A stretch of DNA of 64,000 nucleotides from Mycolicibacterium lacusdiani. Its GTDB lineage: Bacteria; Actinomycetota; Actinomycetes; Mycobacteriales; Mycobacteriaceae. Positions 38,528-47,029 of this stretch are shown here, one piece after another. The stretch is taken from assembly GCF_021916785.1 (NCBI RefSeq), contig NZ_JAKCFC010000007.1, positions 186,001 through 250,000 of the forward strand, read 5' to 3'. Numbering within the stretch: position 1 is the first letter of the stretch; each line of letters starts with the position of its first letter. The translations under genes were made by a program, and so were the position numbers. Below the pieces are notes generated by a model. The model did no database searches. It had not been told where the DNA came from and was given only the letters and a program-made list of their open reading frames with translations.

Positions 38528-39092
38528 CGTCGTCCGGGCGACCGTCGGCGCGGCGCTCGGTGACCTCGGCGGCCTGTTCGATCAACGGGGCGCGGTCTTC
38601 GACGCGACGCTGACGTTCGACGACGACGCGCGCCTGCCGGGTGGGACGACGCTGCTGCGGCCCGGCACGCACGACGCCGTCGTCCGGTTCGCGCCGGACG
38701 GCGCCGAGTCAGTGCCCCGCACGCTCTGCGTCAAGGTGCCCGGCGCCTACGGCCCGGGTCGCGATCAGGACTTCTTGTTCGCGACCTCGGGCGACGGTGC
38801 GCCGCTGCATCATGCGGTGTTGTCGTCGACGAGTGCCGAGGGCCTGTACTCGTCGCTGTGGCTGTATCTCGCTGGTGTGCAGCCGGTGGCGTTCGGCACA
38901 CGGGTCGCCACCGCAGAACCGAAGCGGGGCGACACCGTCGAGTTCCTGCTGGGCGGGGTGCTGTCGCGGTTCCGCCGCATCGGCACGCTGACGCTCGGCG
39001 AGCGGGCTCCGGATGGCGACGTCGAGTTCTCGGCAGGCCATGCCGGCGGAGGGCTACGGGCGCTGCCGCCGGCACTGCTCTACCGGGGCTGA
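38517..39092 (+). CDS. Conserved protein, possibly of catalase-like fold
   Basis: The 191-residue product overlaps the end of glgX by 11 bp, so it is probably translated from the same mRNA. Its layout (RGAVFDATLTF, then THDAVVRFAPDGAESVPRTL and GPGRDQDFLFATSGDG) recalls the N-terminal part of haem catalases (RG..F..T..., VRF, DxRG-like), but the haem-binding Tyr region is missing. The assignment is a weak pattern match. No signal peptide or membrane segment is present. Confidence 0.5.
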   Translation: MLPDVVRATVGAALGDLGGLFDQRGAVFDATLTFDDDARLPGGTTLLRPGTHDAVVRFAPDGAESVPRTLCVKVPGAYGPGRDQDFLFATSGDGAPLHHAVLSSTSAEGLYSSLWLYLAGVQPVAFGTRVATAEPKRGDTVEFLLGGVLSRFRRIGTLTLGERAPDGDVEFSAGHAGGGLRALPPALLYRG

Positions 39093-39093
39093 G

Positions 39094-39121
39094 CCGGGCT
39101 CACTCGACCGGGCTCACTCGA
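39094..39121. repeat. Tandem 14-bp duplication at convergent gene ends
   Basis: CCGGGCTCACTCGA occurs twice head-to-tail (39094-39107, 39108-39121), directly after the stop of the catalase-like gene and into the last codons of the acidic-protein gene, whose stop is within the second copy. A slippage product; no function proposed. Confidence 0.85.
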
Positions 39122-39461
39122 CGACGTCGAAGAACGACTCACCGTCCTCCGGCGTGCCGTCGATCTGCCCCCGGGTACGGCCATGCTCCTCGGGGTCGAT
39201 GCGCTCCAGCGCATCCTCACCCGTGAGGCCCAGCCCGCCGCCCGCGTCGGCGTCGTGCGCGTCGGTGGGTGACTCGCGATCGTCGGCGGAGACGTCGGGC
39301 TCCTCCTCGGCCAGCCGCTCGTCGAGCGTCTCGTCGTCCTTGGCCTCGATCCACCGTTCCGGCGGATCGACCACTTCGTCGCCGTCGTCGTTGCGGATCT
39401 CGTCGGAGTCGAGTTCCTCGGCGGGTTCCAGGGGGTTGTCGTCGAAGCCGTCTGTCGTCAT
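39114..39461 (-). CDS. Highly acidic hypothetical protein
   Basis: The 115-residue protein is dominated by Asp and Glu (for example ELDSDEIRNDDGDEVVDPPE) and is probably disordered. The end reads EDGESFFDVVE. Codon use and an ATG at 39461 with GATGA-type upstream sequence support coding. Related acidic proteins of unknown role occur in mycobacteria. It lies 37 bp downstream of the YkcB-like glycosyltransferase gene on the same strand. Confidence 0.7.
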   Translation of the reverse strand: MTTDGFDDNPLEPAEELDSDEIRNDDGDEVVDPPERWIEAKDDETLDERLAEEEPDVSADDRESPTDAHDADAGGGLGLTGEDALERIDPEEHGRTRGQIDGTPEDGESFFDVVE

Positions 39462-39498
39462 CTGATCAATGGTGCCCGACGGCCGTGCGGACCGTGCG

Positions 39499-41307
39499 TC
39501 AGGGCTCGCGCGGCGGCACGGTCAGGTCGAAGACGAGGGCTGTCCCCACGCGTCGCGCGACGTAGTTGAACGCCACCCACCTGGCGATGTCGTTGTGGCT
39601 GCGGGCGTTTCGGCCCAGTTGGCTACCGGTGCTCGTCGCCACGTAGTAGGAGACGCGGTGTTCGGCCACGTCACGCTGGAACTGCGCGAGCGTGGGCGTC
39701 GGATCCAAGCCGGAGAAGCCGCCGATCGCCATCACGGCCGTGTGGGTGGCCAGTTCCAGGGCAGCGGCGTTGCTGGACCGGTCGACCGCCGCCGACCAGT
39801 CGGTGTGCGTGGCCTCGAGCAGCGCGTCGAGTTCGGGGGCGACGACGCCGCGGACCCGCGGTGCGGTGAGCACGCCGCGGCGGGCGGGCCCGACCGACGG
39901 GCCGCCACCGTGGTGCGGGGTGACGGCCGTGGCGAACGCATACGCCCCGCTGCCTGCCAGCGCAGCGGCGACCGCGACGGTCGCCACTGCGGTCGCCGCG
40001 AGTCGTCTACGGGCGGGCACCCCGAGCGCTGCCAGTCCTGCGAGCACCGCCACCGCCAGTACCGCCCACCGTAGGGGAGGCAGCCAGTGGGCATTGCGCC
40101 CGAGCACCCACCAGCTCCACACGCCGGTGCCCAGCGACATCGCGACGAAAGCAGCGCGGTAGGAACGGCTTTCGCGGCGCACCCACGCCTGCTGCATTCC
40201 GAGTCCGAACATTGCGGCGACCGCGGGCGCGATCGACAAGCTGTAATACGGGTGCACCGTGCCGTGCATGTAGCTCAGCAAGAGGCCGTCGACCAGCAGC
40301 CACCCGCCGAACAGGATCGCCGCGGCCCGCACCGCGTCGGTGCGCGGCGCACGACCCCGGGCGACGACCACGACGACGACTGCGACCACCGACGCGGGCA
40401 CCAACCACCCGATTTCGTAGGCGAACTCGCCGGTCAGCAGTCTCGACCAGCCGTGCACCTGCGTGCCTAGGTCGGGCACGTCGGCCAGGTCGGGGAGGGC
40501 CACTTCGTGGTTGCGGCCCAGGATCCGCGCCATCCCGTTGTAGCCCAGCACCAGGTTCATGAAGTCGTTGTCGGTCGACCCGGCGAGGTAGGGCCGCGAC
40601 GACGCCGGCCACCACGTCGTCAGCAGGACGAACCAGCCACCCGACGCCACCATCGCGGCGGCGGCCGCGGCGAGGTGGCACAACCGCGCCCGCACCGCCA
40701 CCGGCGCCGCGATCAGGTAGGTGGCGGCCACTGCGGGTGCGATCAGCAGGCCCTCGAGCATCTTCGCGAGGAACGCGAACCCGAGGGCGACGCCCGCCAA
40801 CGCCAACCAGCGGGCGCCGCGGCCGGGTTCGAGTGCGCGCAGGGTGCAGTACGCGGCCGCGGTCATCAACAGCGCCATCGCGGCGTCGGGGTTGTTGTAG
40901 CGGAACATCAGCACCGCCACCGGTGTCAGCGCCAGGGCGGCCCCGGCGAGCAGCCCGGCACGCGGCCCACCGACCCTCGCGACCGCCGCGTACAGCAGCG
41001 CCACGGTGCCGACCGCCATCAGCGCCTCGGGGACGAGCATGCTCGCGCTGCCGAAGCCGAACAACCTGCCCGACAGGCCCATCACCCACTGCGACAGCGG
41101 CGGCTTGTCGACGGTGATGAAGTTGTGCGGGTCGAGCGAGCCGAAGAGCAGCGCCTTCCAGTTCGCCGACCCGGATTGCGTTGCGGCGGCGTAGAACGCG
41201 TTGCCCATCCCGTTGATCGTGATGTGCCACGTATAGAGCGCGGCGGTGCCGAGCAGCAGCGCGCAGACGCCCAGCCGACGCCACCGCAGCGGGTTCTCGG
41301 TCGTCAC
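39499..41307 (-). CDS. ArnT/YkcB-like polyprenol-phosphate-dependent glycosyltransferase
   Basis: The 602-residue protein has about 12 hydrophobic helices and the first-loop signature of the YkcB group within GT39/GT83-type enzymes: NAFYAAATQSGSANWKALLF, then ITVDKPPLSQWVMGLSGRLF. The C-terminal about 120 residues (VVAPELDALLEATHTDWSA, then MAIGGFSGLDPTPTLAQF) form the outside domain typical of the group. It probably transfers a sugar from a lipid carrier to an envelope acceptor at the outer face of the membrane. It follows mak by 65 bp on the same strand. Confidence 0.85.
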   Translation of the reverse strand: MTTENPLRWRRLGVCALLLGTAALYTWHITINGMGNAFYAAATQSGSANWKALLFGSLDPHNFITVDKPPLSQWVMGLSGRLFGFGSASMLVPEALMAVGTVALLYAAVARVGGPRAGLLAGAALALTPVAVLMFRYNNPDAAMALLMTAAAYCTLRALEPGRGARWLALAGVALGFAFLAKMLEGLLIAPAVAATYLIAAPVAVRARLCHLAAAAAAMVASGGWFVLLTTWWPASSRPYLAGSTDNDFMNLVLGYNGMARILGRNHEVALPDLADVPDLGTQVHGWSRLLTGEFAYEIGWLVPASVVAVVVVVVARGRAPRTDAVRAAAILFGGWLLVDGLLLSYMHGTVHPYYSLSIAPAVAAMFGLGMQQAWVRRESRSYRAAFVAMSLGTGVWSWWVLGRNAHWLPPLRWAVLAVAVLAGLAALGVPARRRLAATAVATVAVAAALAGSGAYAFATAVTPHHGGGPSVGPARRGVLTAPRVRGVVAPELDALLEATHTDWSAAVDRSSNAAALELATHTAVMAIGGFSGLDPTPTLAQFQRDVAEHRVSYYVATSTGSQLGRNARSHNDIARWVAFNYVARRVGTALVFDLTVPPREP

Positions 41308-41372
41308 CGGAACAGTGACGCATTGCTACCGTGGGCCCACCTGTGAGCTGGCCGAGAGTGGCCTGCGAAAGG

Positions 41373-42680
41373 CTAGCCGACGAGCCGTTCGATCGACGCC
41401 ATCGGGATCTTGAGCCACGCGGGCCGGTAGCGCGCCTCGTAGCCTGCCTCGTACACGGCCTTGTCCAGCTCGTAGGCCGCCAGCAGGTCACCGGAATCAC
41501 GCGGATCGGTGCCCATGGCCGAGGCGTAGCCGTCGCAGAACGCGCCGCAGTTGCGGTCCACCCACTCCCTGGCCCGCACCGCCAGCGGCTCGTCCCCGCC
41601 CGGCTCTTCGCCGCCCTCGATCAGCTGCTGGTAGGCGGCGTACTCGTAGGAGCGCAGCACGCCTGCGACGTCGCGCAGAGCGGAGTCGGGCCTGCGGCGT
41701 TCGGGCAGCGGTTGGCCGGGTTCCCCCTCGAAGTCGATGACGAGCCACGCCTCCGGCGTCCGCAGCACCTGTCCGAGGTGCAGGTCGCCGTGGACGCGCT
41801 GCAGGACGGTCGACTGTTCGGCGAGCTTGCGGTACCGCTCCTCGATGGCCGGCGCGTACTTGGCCAGCCCGGGCACGGCGTCGGCCAGTGCGCCGAGTCG
41901 GGTGAGCAGGGTGTCGACGGGAAACGGTTCCTCGGTGGTGCCCAGTTCGGCCGCCAGCGTCTGGTGCACCGTGGCGACGGCCTCACCGAGGCGGCGGGAT
42001 TCGGCGACGAAGTCCGAGCCCCCTTCGGGATTGGTGACGAGGTCGCGGGTGCTGGCAGTGGCCATGTCCCACCCCTCGACCGAGTTCGCGGCGAAGGCCG
42101 TGATCATCCCGAGCGCGTAGGGATCGCCGTCGATCTCGGTGTCGAACGAGCCGAGCAGCCGCGCCACGTGCCCGTTGCCCGCGCGGGCAAGGACGCGATT
42201 GAGTTCGATGTCCGGGTTGATGCCGGGGGTGACCCGACGGAACACCTTGAAGATCGCCGAGGTGCCGAAGACGACGCTGGTGTTGCTCTGCTCGGCGCCG
42301 ATCACGCGGGCGGTGGCACCCACCGGGAGGTCGGCCCCTGGCTCCTTCGAGAACTGCAGCCCGCCCACGGTGGCGTCGCCGTCGACCAGCGACAGCAGGT
42401 GCTGCGCGGCGTTCGGGTCGTACAGGGCGTCGTAGGCCGTGCGGGCGCCGTCGTGGCCGATGGTCGCAACCTCCGGGTAGCCGTCGACCGGACCGTCGGT
42501 CCACCGGATCAGCACCTGGTAGCGGTCCCGCGTGCCGTTGTCGTACTTGGCATCGATCAACTTGAGGTCGAGGTCGTCGCCAAGGCGGACCGACGTCGAC
42601 TCGTAGAGGCTCGACAACACCCGGCCGCGGCCCGCGTACCACCGCTGCGCGGTCAGCCAGTTCTGCAGTGACAGCGTCAC
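41373..42680 (-). CDS. mak: Maltokinase (Pep2/Mak)
   Basis: The 435-residue kinase phosphorylates maltose to maltose 1-phosphate, the substrate for GlgE in alpha-glucan synthesis. It is an aminoglycoside-phosphotransferase-like fold with the Brenner motif VHGDLHLGQVL (about residue 292) and the metal-binding LVIDFEGEPGQPL (about 311). N-terminal NWLTAQRWYAGRGR is the mycobacterial Mak cap. GTG 42680 with GGGAGAG upstream is chosen; an upstream start would add about 40 poorly conserved residues. In M. tuberculosis mak follows treS; no treS is adjacent here. Confidence 0.9.
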   Translation of the reverse strand: MTLSLQNWLTAQRWYAGRGRVLSSLYESTSVRLGDDLDLKLIDAKYDNGTRDRYQVLIRWTDGPVDGYPEVATIGHDGARTAYDALYDPNAAQHLLSLVDGDATVGGLQFSKEPGADLPVGATARVIGAEQSNTSVVFGTSAIFKVFRRVTPGINPDIELNRVLARAGNGHVARLLGSFDTEIDGDPYALGMITAFAANSVEGWDMATASTRDLVTNPEGGSDFVAESRRLGEAVATVHQTLAAELGTTEEPFPVDTLLTRLGALADAVPGLAKYAPAIEERYRKLAEQSTVLQRVHGDLHLGQVLRTPEAWLVIDFEGEPGQPLPERRRPDSALRDVAGVLRSYEYAAYQQLIEGGEEPGGDEPLAVRAREWVDRNCGAFCDGYASAMGTDPRDSGDLLAAYELDKAVYEAGYEARYRPAWLKIPMASIERLVG

Positions 42681-42896
42681 GATCGCTCTCCCAACCGGTC
42701 GCGCGGCGCGGAAGTCATCACGGCGCAGACCAAAGACTTTCGACGCCAGACCTTTTCGCTCGGCTTGTACCCACGGCGCCGTGAGACGGGCAAGATCCAC
42801 CGCTGGTCCGGCCCATCCGCCCCTAAGCTACCCATCACCGCCGGAGTTGAATCACGGCGGGAGTGGGCGTGGCTGCGGTGCAGGTAGGGTGCCGTA

Positions 42897-43712
42897 GTGG
42901 CCACCCGCGACTCCCGTCCCCGAGATCACGGCGACCCCGGCGACGCCCCGACCATCCCGCCGCCGCTGGCACCCGTCGTGAACTCCGTCCGCCCGTCAGC
43001 CGCCGAGGAGGCACGCACGATCGCGGCGTCGACGAATACCGGGACCCTGGCCACGCTGACGGCAACCGGCGACCCGTGGGCGTCCCTGGTGACCTACGGG
43101 CTGCACGGCGGAGCGCCGGTGCTGTGCGTCTCCAACCTCGCCGAACACGGACGCAACCTCTCGGGCGACCAGCGCGCGAGCCTGGCCGTCGTCGCCCCCG
43201 CGACCGACACCGACCCGCTGGCCAACGCCAGGATCACGCTCGCCGGGATGGTCTACGAGCCGACCGGCGCCGAGTACGACGAGGCGCGCCAAGCCCATCT
43301 CGACGGCGTGCCCGCCGCGAAGTACTACGTCGACTACAGCGACTTCACGCTCTGGGTGCTGCGCGTCGACCGGGTGCGCTGGGTCGGTGGCTACGGCCGC
43401 ATGGACTCCGCCACCGGCGCCGACTATGCCGCGGCCCAGCCAGACCCCGTCAAGCCTGCCGCCAGCGGTGCCGTCGCACACCTCAACGCCGACCACGCCG
43501 ACGCGCTGGCCGCGATGGCCAGGACCCTCGGCGGCTACCCCGACGCCACCGCCGCGGTGTGCACGGACCTCGACCGCTACGGCCTCGACCTGCGGGTCAC
43601 CTGCGAGCGGGGAATCGCCTACACCCGGGTCGGGTACGCCCAGCCGATCGACTCCGCCGACGAGTTGCGCGCTGCGGCGGTCGAACTGACCCGTCGCGCC
43701 CGAGAGGGCTGA
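42897..43712 (+). CDS. HugZ-like split-barrel protein with C-terminal DUF2470
   Basis: The 271-residue protein has an N-terminal flavin/haem-binding split barrel (ASTNTGTLATLTATGDPWAS, then VTYGLHGGAPVLCVSNLAEH) and a C-terminal DUF2470 domain (GAVAHLNADHADALAAMART). Such proteins are related to haem-degrading HugZ and GluTR-binding protein; the mycobacterial role is not established. GTG 42897 is the likely start with an unstructured Pro-rich N-terminus. It precedes the phosphoribosyltransferase gene by 24 bp, probably cotranscribed. Confidence 0.82.
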   Translation: MATRDSRPRDHGDPGDAPTIPPPLAPVVNSVRPSAAEEARTIAASTNTGTLATLTATGDPWASLVTYGLHGGAPVLCVSNLAEHGRNLSGDQRASLAVVAPATDTDPLANARITLAGMVYEPTGAEYDEARQAHLDGVPAAKYYVDYSDFTLWVLRVDRVRWVGGYGRMDSATGADYAAAQPDPVKPAASGAVAHLNADHADALAAMARTLGGYPDATAAVCTDLDRYGLDLRVTCERGIAYTRVGYAQPIDSADELRAAAVELTRRAREG

Positions 43713-43736
43713 CGACCCGGCGGATACGATTCCGCC

Positions 43737-44309
43737 ATGTTCAGCGACCGACCCAATACGTGGCAAGCCGCGTTCGACCTGATCCGCACCCGCGGTTACG
43801 AGCGCCGCGAAGAGCCATTCACCCTGGCCAGCGGTCAACTCAGCCACGACTACATCGACGGCAAGTACGCCGTCGACACCGGTGAGCGGCTCTCGATCGT
43901 CAGCCGTGCGGTGGCCGACCTCGCCGAGCGCACCGGCATCGAGTTCGACGCCGTCGGCGGCCTGACCATGGGCGCCGACCCGCTGGCGCACGGGGTGGCG
44001 ATGGTGGCCGGCAAGGCATGGTTCTCGGTGCGCAAGGAGCAGAAGAACCGTGGCCGCGAGCAGTGGATCGAGGGCACCCGAATCGAGTCTGGCACCCGGG
44101 TGCTGCTCGTCGACGACGTCATCAGCACCGGCGGCTCCACCGAGATCGCGTTCGACCGGGTGACCGCGGTGGGTGCCGTCGTCACCGGCGTGATCCCAAT
44201 GGTCGACCGCGGTGACGTCGCGGCAGGCCGCTTCGCCAAGCGCGGCGTCCCGTTCGCCGCGTTGGTGACCTACCGCGATCTGGGCATCGAGCCGGTCAAG
44301 GACGTCTAG
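43737..44309 (+). CDS. Orotate phosphoribosyltransferase-like protein
   Basis: The 190-residue type I phosphoribosyltransferase has the PRPP loop VLLVDDVISTGGST (about residues 121-134) and the OPRT-like start PFTLASGQLSHDYIDGKYAV. This differs from the mycobacterial housekeeping PyrE (Rv0382c-like) as I remember it, so it may be a paralogue acting on orotate or another base. ATG 43737 is clear. Its stop lies 5 bp before a long terminator-like palindrome. Confidence 0.82.
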   Translation: MFSDRPNTWQAAFDLIRTRGYERREEPFTLASGQLSHDYIDGKYAVDTGERLSIVSRAVADLAERTGIEFDAVGGLTMGADPLAHGVAMVAGKAWFSVRKEQKNRGREQWIEGTRIESGTRVLLVDDVISTGGSTEIAFDRVTAVGAVVTGVIPMVDRGDVAAGRFAKRGVPFAALVTYRDLGIEPVKDV

Positions 44310-44314
44310 GACGT

Positions 44315-44367
44315 GCGATTCGTGGAATATCTCCTGCGGTGAGCGCGGGAGATGTTCCACGAATCGC
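44315..44367. terminator. 24-bp-arm palindrome between convergent genes (family 2)
   Basis: Arms 44315-44338 and 44344-44367 are complementary over 24 pairs except two G-T-type positions, around the loop GTGAG. They begin 5 bp after the OPRT-like stop and end at the stop of the ABC ATPase gene, leaving no other sequence. The centre TGCGGTGAGCGCGGGAG resembles the palindrome at 50533-50567. A bidirectional terminator is the simplest role. Confidence 0.8.
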
Positions 44368-45420
44368 TCAGGACACCACCAGCAGGCGGGTCGGCTCGAC
44401 GCCGACCGTCACGCGCGCGCCGGGTTCGAACGCCCGGGCCGCGGCGCTGCTGAGCTGGGCGTCGAGCACGGTGGCGTCGGGCAGTTCGACGTACACCCTG
44501 GAGATCGGCCCGAGGAACGCGACCGACTTGACCGTCGCGGTCCCTGCCGGGTCCGCGGTCACGGTCACCGACTCGGGGCGCAGCAGCGCGGTGCCCTGAC
44601 CGTTGGCGATCGAGCCGTCGAGCGTCGGCACCGTCGCGCCGAGCAGCAGGGCGCGGCCGGCCTCGACGCGGGCGGGCACCCGGTTGTTGAGCCCGACGAA
44701 CTCCGCGACGAACGGCGTGGCCGGGTTCGCGTAGACCTGGGCGGGCGGCGCGAGCTGCTCGAGCCGTCCCTGGCTCATCACGCCGACGCGGTCGGCGACG
44801 GCGAGCGCCTCCTCCTGGTCGTGCGTGACGAACAGCGTCGTGGTGCCCACTTCGAGCTGGACGCGCCGGATCTCGTCGCGCAGCTGCGAGCGCACCTTGG
44901 CGTCCAGCGCGGACAACGGTTCGTCGAGCAGCAGCACGCTGGGCTCGATGGCCAGCGCGCGGGCCAGCGCGACGCGCTGCTGCTGACCGCCGGACATCTC
45001 CGCTGCGTACTTGTCGGCGTGCGCGGAGAGCCCGACGAGGTCGAGCATCTCCGCGGCTCGGGTCGATCGCTTCGACCTGTCCCTGCCGCGCACCTTGAGC
45101 CCGAACTCCACGTTCTGCAGCGCCGTCAGATGCGGAAAGAGGCTGTAGGCCTGGAACACCATGCCCATGTCGCGCTTGTTGGCAGGCACCGAGGTCACGT
45201 CGCGACCGCCGACCGACACCGTGCCCGACGTCGCCTCGTCGAGGCCTGCCAGGATGCGCAACGCGGTGGTCTTGCCGCAGCCCGACGGTCCGAGCAGCGC
45301 GACGAATTCGCCGGGTTCGATGTGCAGGGTCAGGCCGTCGAGCGCCTTCACCGTGCCGTAGACCCTGGTGAGGTCGGTCAGCTCGACGCCCACACCCACC
45401 CCGGTTCGCGCGCTCGTCAC
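44368..45420 (-). CDS. ABC transporter ATP-binding protein (Fe3+/spermidine/phosphonate type)
   Basis: The 350-residue ATPase shows Walker A LLGPSGCGKTTALR, Q-loop FQAYSLFPHLT, signature MSGGQQQRVALARALA, Walker B LLLDEPLSALD and switch THDQEEAL, followed by a TOBE domain (LLRPESVTVTAD). GTG 45420 overlaps the permease stop as GTGA. It is the last gene of a four-gene importer (binding protein, two permeases, ATPase). Confidence 0.92.
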   Translation of the reverse strand: MTSARTGVGVGVELTDLTRVYGTVKALDGLTLHIEPGEFVALLGPSGCGKTTALRILAGLDEATSGTVSVGGRDVTSVPANKRDMGMVFQAYSLFPHLTALQNVEFGLKVRGRDRSKRSTRAAEMLDLVGLSAHADKYAAEMSGGQQQRVALARALAIEPSVLLLDEPLSALDAKVRSQLRDEIRRVQLEVGTTTLFVTHDQEEALAVADRVGVMSQGRLEQLAPPAQVYANPATPFVAEFVGLNNRVPARVEAGRALLLGATVPTLDGSIANGQGTALLRPESVTVTADPAGTATVKSVAFLGPISRVYVELPDATVLDAQLSSAAARAFEPGARVTVGVEPTRLLVVS

Positions 45421-46190
45421 GTCTTGCGCCTCCGCCGGCTCAGTAGGGAAAGTGCCAGCAGCAGAACGAAACCGAACAGCAGCACGGCCAGCGAGGCTGC
45501 CACCGACGTCGGTCCGTTGGTCTTGCCGATCGCCACGATCTGCACCTGCAGCGTCTCGAAGCCCGAAAGCGAGGCGATGGTGTACTCGCCGAGCACCACG
45601 GCCACCGAGATGAACGCGGCGGACAATACGCCAGAGGTGATGTTGGGCAACACGACCCGCACGATGGTCGTGGTCCACCCCGCACCGAGGGAGCGTGCCG
45701 CCTCGGCGAGGGTACGCAGATCGATGGCCGACAGGGCGGCGTCGAGCGCCCGGTAGGCGAACGGCAGCACGATGACGACGTAGACGAACGTCAGCGTGAG
45801 CGCCGACTCCCCGAGCAGGTACGTGACCCACAGGTAGACGTTCTTGAGGCCGACGACGATCACCAGGGCCGGGATGGTCAGGGGCAGCAGGCACAGGAAT
45901 TCGACGATGCCCTTGGCCCACGGTGTGCGCAGCCGCACCCAGATCATCGTGGGGACCAGGATCACCAGCATCGCGACGACCGTGAGCAGGGCAAGCAGTA
46001 GCGACGTCACGATCGCCTGGTACAGCGCGTCGTCGGCGAACAGGTTGGTCCACGCCGCGCCGGTTCGCCCGCCCTGGATCAGGTTTCGGGTCGAGAAGTC
46101 CGCCATCGCGTACAGCGGGAAGAGGAAGAACGCGGCGAACACCAGCCAGAGTGCGCCGCGCGCAACGCGTCTGGCGATCACCGCAGCCAC
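45417..46190 (-). CDS. ABC transporter permease 2 (Fe3+/spermidine/phosphonate type)
   Basis: The 257-residue membrane permease has about six helices and the EAA loop LAEAARSLGAGWTTTIVRVVLP. GTG 46190 lies 13 bp inside the end of permease 1. The motif order and size fit PotC/PhnV-like permeases of spermidine/putrescine, iron or 2-aminoethylphosphonate systems. Confidence 0.9.
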   Translation of the reverse strand: MAAVIARRVARGALWLVFAAFFLFPLYAMADFSTRNLIQGGRTGAAWTNLFADDALYQAIVTSLLLALLTVVAMLVILVPTMIWVRLRTPWAKGIVEFLCLLPLTIPALVIVVGLKNVYLWVTYLLGESALTLTFVYVVIVLPFAYRALDAALSAIDLRTLAEAARSLGAGWTTTIVRVVLPNITSGVLSAAFISVAVVLGEYTIASLSGFETLQVQIVAIGKTNGPTSVAASLAVLLFGFVLLLALSLLSRRRRKT

Positions 46191-47029
46191 CTGGCCGTCC
46201 GGCGCATCAACAGGTTGTAGGCCACCATGACGATCGCGACCACCACGATCATCTCCAGCGCCAGCGCGTACGCGAAGCCGGACTGCCCCAGCACGACCTC
46301 ACTGGTCAGCGCGGAACGAATGAGCAGCGGCACGATCGGGCTGCCCTGGCTGACCAGTGCCGCGGCTGTCGCGTACGCGGCGAAGGCGTTGGCGAACAAC
46401 AGCAGTGCCGATCCAAGAAACGCCGGGGTCAGCAGCGGCACCGCGACCTCGCGCCAGTACTGCCACGTCGACGCGCCAAGGCTGACCGCCGCCTCGCGCC
46501 ACTGCTCGCGCAATCCTTCCAGCGCGGGCAGGAACACGATGACCATCAGCGGGATCTGAAAGTACGTGTACACCAGGGTCAGACCGGGCAGGCCGTACAG
46601 CCATCCCGATCCGGCCAGGTTCCACCCCAGGTGCTCGGCGGCCCACAGCGTCAGCACGCCGTTCAGGCCGAGCGTCGCGAGGAACGCGAAAGCCAATGCG
46701 ACGCCGCCGAACTGGGCCAGCACGCTGCACAGCGACAGCACGGTGCGGCGCACCGCCGACTCCGGCGGTCGGGTGACGATGAGCCAGGCCAGCAGTGCGC
46801 CGAACACCGCGCCGAGTGCCGCGGTGCTGCCCGAGAGCAGCACGCTCTTGCCGAGGGCGGCGAGCGCGGTGTCGCCGAACAGTGCCTCGATGCGGGCGAG
46901 GGAGAACCCGGTCTCGTCGACCACGGCGCCGATGAGGACCGTCACGGTCGGCACGATCAGGAAGATCGCGACGATCGCGAAGAACGGCAGCAGCGGCAGG
47001 GACTCCCTCAGTCGTCGCAGCAGGATCAG
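46178..47029 (-). CDS. ABC transporter permease 1, apparent CTG start
   Basis: The 283-residue permease carries EAA text REAAVSLGASTWQYWREVAVP. The conserved start of the family (LLRRLRESLPLLPFFAIVAI) follows directly after CTG at 47029; no ATG, GTG or TTG in frame lies between the upstream gene's interior and the first transmembrane helix. CTG 47029 overlaps the binding protein's TGA as CTGA, the same 4-bp overlap as other coupled genes here, with GAAGGCGG upstream. A later GTG would cut the first helix. Confidence 0.8.
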   Translation of the reverse strand: MILLRRLRESLPLLPFFAIVAIFLIVPTVTVLIGAVVDETGFSLARIEALFGDTALAALGKSVLLSGSTAALGAVFGALLAWLIVTRPPESAVRRTVLSLCSVLAQFGGVALAFAFLATLGLNGVLTLWAAEHLGWNLAGSGWLYGLPGLTLVYTYFQIPLMVIVFLPALEGLREQWREAAVSLGASTWQYWREVAVPLLTPAFLGSALLLFANAFAAYATAAALVSQGSPIVPLLIRSALTSEVVLGQSGFAYALALEMIVVVAIVMVAYNLLMRRTARWLR

